Shown in pieces: positions 58,401 to 64,000 of a DNA stretch of 64,000 bases (position 1 is the first letter of the stretch; each line of letters opens with the position of its first letter). Source of the stretch: Annona cherimola (lineage: Eukaryota; Streptophyta; Magnoliopsida; Magnoliales; Annonaceae). Below the pieces are notes generated by a model. It was not told the origin of the DNA and ran no database searches. It saw only the letters and a list, made by a program, of their open reading frames with translations. The translations under genes were made by a program, and so were the position numbers. The stretch lies in NCBI GenBank assembly GCA_030490835.1, contig CM059973.1, forward strand, positions 57,478,008 to 57,542,007, in the 5' to 3' direction.

Positions 58401-58488
58401 TCAAATTGCAGACATATTCACAAAACCCCTAGCCAAAGAAGCTTTCTATAAAATTAGAAATGACATGGGAATGATTGAGTTAGGCTAG
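55388..58488 (+). pseudogene. Sirevirus pol (protease, integrase, reverse transcriptase, RNase H), one stop and one frameshift
   Basis: Pol is open from 55388 in the +1 frame relative to gag, overlapping gag by about 20 bases. Domains in order: protease (MDSGCSRHMTG, 55466); GAG-pre-integrase (WHKRLGH ... CKACQ, about 55840-55970); integrase with its D-D-E residues in HMDLYGP, RSDHGGEF and NGVVERKNRT (56030-56345); linker. Reverse transcriptase follows ([11 protein letters not shown], then YVDD at 57545-57556), then RNase H (YSDVDF, STAEAEY, CDNTSAI) to the stop at 58486-58488. TGA 56654-56656 breaks the linker. One T is lost in the run near 57560, shifting the frame just after YVDD. All catalytic residues I can check are kept. 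Confidence 0.94.
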
Positions 58489-58773
58489 CATAAACTTAGG
58501 GGAGCACCTGTTTAGGGGGAGCAACCCCACCTATCTCTTTCCTTACCCTCTAATCTTTTTGATTTATTGACAAAAAGGGGGAGAAAAATAGGATTTGAGG
58601 AAGAGAAGAGTAGATAAGTTTGGGGAGAAGAATAGCATATGTTTGAAAGATTGCATGAGCATATGTTGAATGATTGCATGAGCATAAGTATGAAATGCAA
58701 AATAAGCATGTTATTAAGTTATTGAAAGGTATATACTCAAATCGGTTTTGTCAATCATCAAAAAGGGGGAGAT
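58489..58773 (+). other. 3' untranslated region with repeated purine tracts and terminal PPT
   Basis: Purine tracts at 58495-58504, 58512-58521 (TTAGGGGGAG), 58571-58583 (AAAAAGGGGGAGA) and the terminal PPT 58760-58773 directly before the LTR. The left arm of a 28-base inverted repeat is 58736-58763; the right arm is in the LTR at 58809-58836. Multiple PPTs and a PPT-flanking inverted repeat are published features of Sireviruses. Confidence 0.88.
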
Positions 58774-60520
58774 TGTTGGAAATATGTGGAAAACAAGTTA
58801 AATCTATGTTTTAATGATTGACAAAACCGATTTGAGTAAGTCTTGGCTACTAACATGTTTGTGGAAATGTTTAAGGCATATACACTTGAAGAAAATAAAG
58901 CATGGAAGACCAAGTCGTAGTCCAAGTCGACTCCAAGATCGACTTCAAAAAGCCCAAACTGTCCAGAGTTGAAAATGGGAGAAGAACAAGTGAAGTCGCA
59001 GGCCAAGTCGACTCCACTTGCGACTTGGGAAGCCAAGTCGCAAACGAAGTCGACTCCAGGATCGACTTCAGATGGCGAAAACTCTCCAGAGTTGAAGTTC
59101 AGAACACGAAGTGCCGAAGTCGCACCCCAAGTCGACTCCACTTGCGACTTGAGGTGAAGTCGCAGACGAAGTCGACTCCGACATAGACTTGGATCGGGCA
59201 GAGGAGATTTTCCTGAAGACAAGATGGATTAAATGATTTCAAGATCAACATTAAGATTCTCAAGTCCAAGGCAAAGCTCCAAGTATATTTTCAAGTTATG
59301 AACATTAATGAATCAAAGGCGAAATCAACCAATACAAAGTCTCCAAGAATCACAAGGTCTACAAAGACGAAGAACAATCCAAGTTCAAGCAAGATGCATA
59401 AACCAAGAAGATTGTTCGAGTTCAAGACTCATGAGTTCAAAGGTTTGCAAATCATGGAGCTAATGAAAGCAAGACACAATGATCCAAAAAGTAATACAAA
59501 ATGCAAAAGGCATGGAGAAGACTAAGCAAAAGAACCAAGCATTCCAAGTTCTCAAGTTCACGAAATCAACTGCCGAGGTGAAGTCGCACCCGAAGTCGAC
59601 TTCACCTGCGACTTGGGTCAAGTTGATGCCCAAGACGACCCTGACTGAAACTTGAAGTTGCGACGGAGAAGCGAAGTCGCACCCGAAGTCGACTCCATAT
59701 GCGACTTGGGCGAAGTCGCATCCGAAGTCGACTCCACATGCGACTTGGGTCGCAACGGTCGGAATTTATTCGAACGTTGGCGCATTAAATGGCGCCACCT
59801 ACCTTCTAACGTTTGGATTCCCTCCAAAATTATAAATAGCATTCATGGTAGACGAGAGAAGTAGCTGAGAATCATTAAGTGTGCATAACTATTATATTCA
59901 AGAGCTCTAAAGAGATCAAGCCATTCAAAGAGGAAGAACTTCACTTCAAGTTGCAAGAGCTATATTTCAGAATCTTCAAAGCCATTACAACAAGTTCCTC
60001 TCTGCGCCAAAACTGCTACTACACAACTGTAAAGTGTAGTTTTCTTTTTGTTTCATTTGTTTGTGTTGAACTTGATTTAGTTTGAGGAACTAAGATCAAG
60101 TGTAAGCAAAGTAGTGTGTGATTGGAGTGTAACTCATCACCTACTTGTGCTGTGATTTGTTGATGCCCCCTAGAGCTGGAATCTAGAAGAGAGCAAGAGG
60201 CTCTGGTTGTATATGCCCCCTAGAGCTAGAATCTAGAAGAGAGCAGTGACTCTAATTGTATTGAGAGAATACAATAGTGGAACCCAAGTCACAAGGAGTG
60301 TGAGCTTGGAAGAGTGGAGTAGGGAGGTTGCCCGAACCACTATAAAAATCTTGTGTGTTTGATTTATTTATTTGCTCTCTACATTATATAGCTTTCCATT
60401 TCGTTTCTTCATTAAGGGGACTGGATTAATCCGGGGTTAAGTTTCTGTTTAAGTTATAAATTTTTAAATACCCAATTCACCCCTCCCCTCTTGGGTTTTT
60501 CCATTAACTCGGGACCAACA
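58774..60520 (+). repeat. 3' LTR of the Sirevirus (1747 bp)
   Basis: Same ends and length as the 5' LTR. Six of about nineteen differences fall in the first 65 bases. It also lacks one base in AAATGCGCGCC (52753-52763 in the 5' LTR). Confidence 0.96.
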
Positions 60521-60525
60521 ATACC

Positions 60526-61121
60526 AATTTATAATTAAATACCTCAAAGCTAAGGGGGTAAAATCTAATTTTGTGAAAAATCAAAAACTATAAATAGGGG
60601 CCAAGGGGTGAACGACCAAGGCAGTCCCAAGCTTGATCAAGAGCTCATTTTCCACCCCCAATTTCGTTTTAAGAGAGAAAGAGGAAGTTAGAGAGAGAAA
60701 GGGCGAGTTGGAGGAGAGATTTTCCACTTCGGGTAAGTGATTTCTTTCCAAATTTCTTTTGGATGTTAAATAGGGTAAAATCATGCTTAGATAATGCCTA
60801 AGCATGAGAAAATAAGTAAAGTTATAATGCTTAATTGGAATTATGCCGAAACATCAAAAATTTGGAGCGAAGATGGAGCAATCGGGAAGATAGCATATGA
60901 TATGTGAAAATAATGCTCCAAAAATGATAAATGATGATTTGGGATGTATGATTATGATAAATATGATGTTAGAATAATGATATATTAATTTCATGATTTT
61001 TGGAATTAAGGATTATGCTTAAGTGAATTTATGATGATTTTTAGTATATGGAGAAAATTGATATTTTTTTCAAAAATAAAAAATACCATGACATACCTTA
61101 TGCCTAGTATATCATTGGACT
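60526..61121 (+). other. Second part of the plus-strand solo LTR, no gene
   Basis: Continuation of 51739 after the Sirevirus. It includes TATAAATAGGGG (60589-60600), a TATA-like promoter site for this LTR, followed by a purine-rich GAGAGAAAGAGG stretch (60673-60715). No coding sequence is seen. Confidence 0.55.
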
Positions 61122-61247
61122 GCTACAGTGATCTACTACAGTGATTTTGCTACAGTGATTTGCTACAGTGATCTACTACAGTAATTTGCTACAGTGATCC
61201 CTACAGTGATCCCTACAGTGATTGCTACAGTGATCTGCTACAGTGAA
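61122..61247. repeat. CTACAG short tandem array
   Basis: Ten copies of CTACAG spaced 11-14 bases apart, mostly in the form TTGCTACAGTGAT or ATCTACTACAGTGAT. It lies in the plus-strand solo LTR. The chromovirus LTRs carry a looser version (GAACAGTGATCATGAACA near 5396 and 14036). Confidence 0.9.
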
Positions 61248-62965
61248 CAGCGTGATTTTGGAGAAAATTTGGAAATTAATATTTGAATATAAGTATGGAA
61301 TTTTTGAAGAATTTATGGACAAAAATATCTATGTAAAGAAATAATGCCCAAATATTATAAAGCATACATGGGAAGCAGCTTAAATAGAGGAAATGAAATA
61401 TCCTTTGTCCTTGAATAGGAAAAGGAAAAGAGAAGGTCGAAGACACCTCCTAAGAAGGTAAGCAAGTTATATGTTTTGCAAATTAATTTCAAAATGCTTG
61501 AAATTGTTTGTGAATTGCTTTATGAAATTTATTTAAGGTTGGTCATACCTATAACTGCTTTACATGAACTTAAGTTTGTGAAATTGTTTATTAAATGCTT
61601 TTTATGAAATTGTTTATGATTTGCAAATATCATGCCGGCATGTGTATGAGAATGAGCATGTGCACGAGGAATAGGCCTTAGTCGAGGTAGTAAGCGGACC
61701 GGATGTCCCCCTCGCTATTGCCAAGTCGCTTAATAGGCCCAGGCCGGCGGCGACCTCCCTGAAATGGGAGCATGTATGGGATGGGCGCCTAGCTAGCGTC
61801 GCATCCAAAGGAATGTCATGAATGCTATGTATGCATTGCATTTGCATTTTATGGAATACATGAAAATGATTGAAAAATTATGTATAGCTTGCTTACTGAG
61901 TATCATTACTCACCCATGTTTTTTCAATAACAGACAGGAAATGATGATGAAGGCAGCATGCCAAGTGTTATGTAGTTTTTGATATAAATGATGTTTATGT
62001 AAACTTTATGTAAAGACAATGATGATAATTTCGAGATGAAAAGGGAATATTTTTATTCCAATGAAAATGTTTATGGAATAGTTTTTTATCATAACTGTGT
62101 TATGTGAAATATATTTCAAATTGGATGAATGATGGGAATTTTCCATGTATTGATGAAAAAAAAATCCTGCCGTGTGATTAGGGCAACAATCCTGAGTCAC
62201 GTTTACCAATCAAAACGATCCCGGAGTAAGGCTTCTAGGCACCTCAGTTCGGGGCGCCACACAACCCCTAGGGTATTTTAGTAAATTCCATTTTCACCTT
62301 TCCCAAATTGCCCTCATTGCAACGTCCATGAAGCTTCCTACCTTGACTTGCATTTAATGACTTTTATCTTTTTATGATTAAGAAAATCCAATGATAATTA
62401 GCTTAATCCATTCCATTCATATCATATATTTCATAATTTTATTCAATCGTTTCAAGTTTCATCTCATACTGAGTTTCCTAACTCCATTTATGACCCACTT
62501 GAATTTATCTTTTGGATTTGGGGATAAAAATAATTAATTATCACCCTAATCCCATCATGATTCCCTTAATCCAATCCATTCATAAGATTGGGCCCACCAT
62601 TGTGAGCTTACCTTTCAAACTTCATCGAAATCCGCCTTGTAGGCGTCAAGTTATGAATTTTCTTTGATTTTTCCACTAAACTTGATAATTATCCTTTAAA
62701 TTCTCATAAATCAAACCATATACTTTAGGATAATTATTTATGACATATTGTCACCTTTAAGTCCTCATCAAGCCCCTCGGGTCATACCGACTCATTTTGG
62801 GCTCCGGCGATTAAATTTTTAATCACCGTTTTCAATGGAAACTTAATTCAAAATGTGGCATAATTAACAAAATTCATTCAAAATTCATTTTCATCACATA
62901 TAAATCATGTATATATGTTCAATGCATCCCATTGAGTCCTACATAGGTTAAGGTTTCACAACTTG

Positions 62966-64000
62966 TGATGATTATATGAATGGATGGTCATGCCTTTGGC
63001 CTTACTAATGCACCCAGCACATTTATTCACCTCATGAATTAGGTATTTTGTCCTTTTATTAGAAAATTTATTGTTGTTTACTTCAATGATATTTTTATTT
63101 TCAATAGAAACCATGAGAAGCATTTGTAACATCTTCGAAGAGTTTTTGAAATATTAAGGGAAGATAAACCTTTTCTAATCTAAAGAAGTGCTAATTCCTA
63201 ATGGATAGATATTTCTTAAATATGTTGTGTCTAATCAAGGAGTTGAGGCTGATTAAGGTAAGATTGAGGTAATTAACAATTGGCCCACTCTAAAATCACT
63301 TTATGTAGTTAGAAGTTTTCATAGATTAGCTTCTTTTTATCATTGATTCACTAAAAACTTTAGTAATATTGTTGCTCCACTAACAAAATGCATTAAGAAA
63401 AAGCATTTTATCTAAAATCCCAAAATGGAACAGAGTTTCAATGAACTCAAAAAGCGTCTCACTCATGCTTTAGTACTCACCCTTCCAAACTTTGATATCA
63501 TATTTGAGGTAGAATGTGATGCTTTAACTGTTGGTATTAGTTTTGTTCTTAGTCAAGAAGGAAGACTCATTAATTTCTTTAGTGAGAAACTAAATGATGT
63601 TAAGTTAAAGTATTCGACTAAATGATAAGTAGTTTTATGCTATTATTCAAGCTTTAGATCATTAGAGTCATTATTTGCTACCTAAAGAATTCATCTTATA
63701 TTCTGATTATGAAGCAGTCAAGCACTTGAATTCTTAACAAAAGCTTAATCATCATCATGCTACTTGGAATGAATTCCAATAGGCCTTTTCTTTCTACTCA
63801 AACACATACCTAACATTCAAAATAAGGTGGTTGATGCTCTAAGTAGACGACATATCCTATTCACTTCATTACAATTGAAGATTATTAGATTCAAAGTTAT
63901 GAAAGAACTTTGTGAAAATGATCTTAATCTTGGTGAGATATGGAAGCTTAGTTCTGAAAGCCCTTGTAGACAGTTTCAACAGCAAGAAGGATTTCTTTTT
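62966..64000 (+). pseudogene. Gypsy reverse transcriptase C-terminal half and RNase H, cut by window edge
   Basis: Resumes the gene split at 47347. EWMVMP then a shifted GLTNAPS; VVYFNDIFIF near 63073-63102, where the catalytic YFDDI has become YFNDI. RNase H follows: SFNELKKRLTHA, FEVECDALTVGIS and FFSEKLNDVKLKYSTK in the open frame 63425-63625, then YLLPKEFILYSD, ALKYLNSQQKLNHHHATW and NKVVDALSRRH in other frames to about 63850. Many stops and shifts make it dead. The RNase H text (FEVECDA-GVGI, FFSEKL) resembles chromovirus-type elements more than Tekay; the clade is not resolved. Integrase would lie beyond the window. Confidence 0.87.

Larger units (their letters stand above)
51740..60520 (+). 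mobile_element. Nearly complete Sirevirus (8781 bp), youngest insertion in the nest
   Basis: Flanked by ATACC at 51735-51739 and 60521-60525. Both LTRs are 1747 bp and end TGTTGG/CCAACA. Order: 5' LTR, PBS, gag, protease, GAG-pre-integrase, integrase, reverse transcriptase, RNase H, repeated PPTs, 3' LTR. The LTRs differ at about 17 substitutions and two single-base indels by eye, about 1 percent, so insertion is recent. It is disabled by TGA 55156, TAA 55348, TGA 56654 and a one-base deletion near 57560. Pol is Ty1/copia (integrase before reverse transcriptase). The Sirevirus call rests on the Gag layout, multiple PPTs and LTR boxes. No envelope-like ORF is seen. Confidence 0.96.
50936..62263 (+). 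mobile_element. Plus-strand chromovirus solo LTR (2542 bp) interrupted by a Sirevirus
   Basis: Starts TGTGGAACCCTGACC and ends GGGGCGCCACA. CAACC lies on both sides (50931-50935 and 62264-62268). The body is 50936-51739 plus 60526-62263. It resembles the 3' LTR at 10864-16173 in termini and in the CTCCCTGAAATGGGAG block. No internal region remains, so it is a solo LTR. Confidence 0.88.
47348..62960 (-). mobile_element. Minus-strand solo LTR (about 4.3 kb itself) interrupted by a second nest
   Basis: The plus-strand left end is TGTGGCGCCCCAGCC and the right end GGTTTCACA; the minus strand thus runs TGTGAAACC to GGGGCGCCACA. ACTTG flanks both ends (47343-47347 and 62961-62965). The LTR body is 47348-50935 plus 62269-62960. 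The end motif with CCTGATCACGCAGCGGG is the same as in the chromovirus LTRs at 7470 and 62190, so it is of that family. No PBS, gene or PPT lies between the ends, so it is a solo LTR left by recombination between two LTRs. Confidence 0.85.

Overview
The window looks like nuclear DNA of a flowering plant. It is AT-rich and made almost entirely of nested, mostly broken transposable elements: Ty1/copia Sirevirus-type elements, Ty3/gypsy chromovirus and Tat/Athila-like elements, and one large PIF/Harbinger DNA transposon. I see no intact host gene, tRNA, rRNA, CRISPR array or bacterial-style operon. The species cannot be named from sequence alone. Lineage names rest on recognised protein motifs and on known layouts of LTRs, primer binding sites (PBS) and polypurine tracts (PPT).

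Left part (1-16173). Positions 1-4712 hold a minus-strand Sirevirus relic read as RNase H end, PPT, LTR, PBS, gag, start of pol, so one LTR is shared by two internal regions. At about 4713 it is cut by a decayed chromovirus (4713-16173). That element has a truncated 2.8 kb 5' LTR, a 5.3 kb 3' LTR, and an internal region reduced to gag zinc knuckle, protease, integrase end and chromodomain-like tail.

Middle (16174-36278). A minus-strand Tat/Athila-like remnant (16174-19380) is followed by a 13.3 kb PIF/Harbinger candidate (19384-32700; near-matching inverted ends and TTA duplications). It carries a three-exon DDE transposase pseudogene, a second transposon-type ORF and an ORF with an RNase H1/viroplasmin-like domain. 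A gag-only Sirevirus (25261-30199, TACCT duplication) sits inside it. Right of it lie an unclassified stretch and a heavily deleted minus-strand copia relic (33310-36278).

Right-centre (36279-46740). A pol-less Tat/Athila-like element has direct repeats at 36279-39911 and 43204-44547. Its 5' LTR is interrupted by a 286 bp MITE and by a related minus-strand LTR. Its 3' LTR ends at an inverted junction with another minus-strand LTR. A worn Sirevirus LTR follows.

Right part (46850-64000). This is a four-layer nest with a readable order of events. A gypsy pol gene was split by a minus-strand solo LTR (47348-62960, duplication ACTTG). That was split by a plus-strand chromovirus-type solo LTR (50936-62263, CAACC). 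That was split by a nearly complete Sirevirus (51740-60520, ATACC) whose two 1747 bp LTRs differ by about 1 percent. The Sirevirus has all protein domains but carries three stop codons and one frameshift.

Nothing here amounts to a clearly new biological system. The best leads are: clustered differences in the youngest element's 3' LTR that look like hairpin-templated correction; a conserved gag-stop/+1-frame pol arrangement; a gag-only Sirevirus with intact ends; and the viroplasmin-like ORF inside the Harbinger element.
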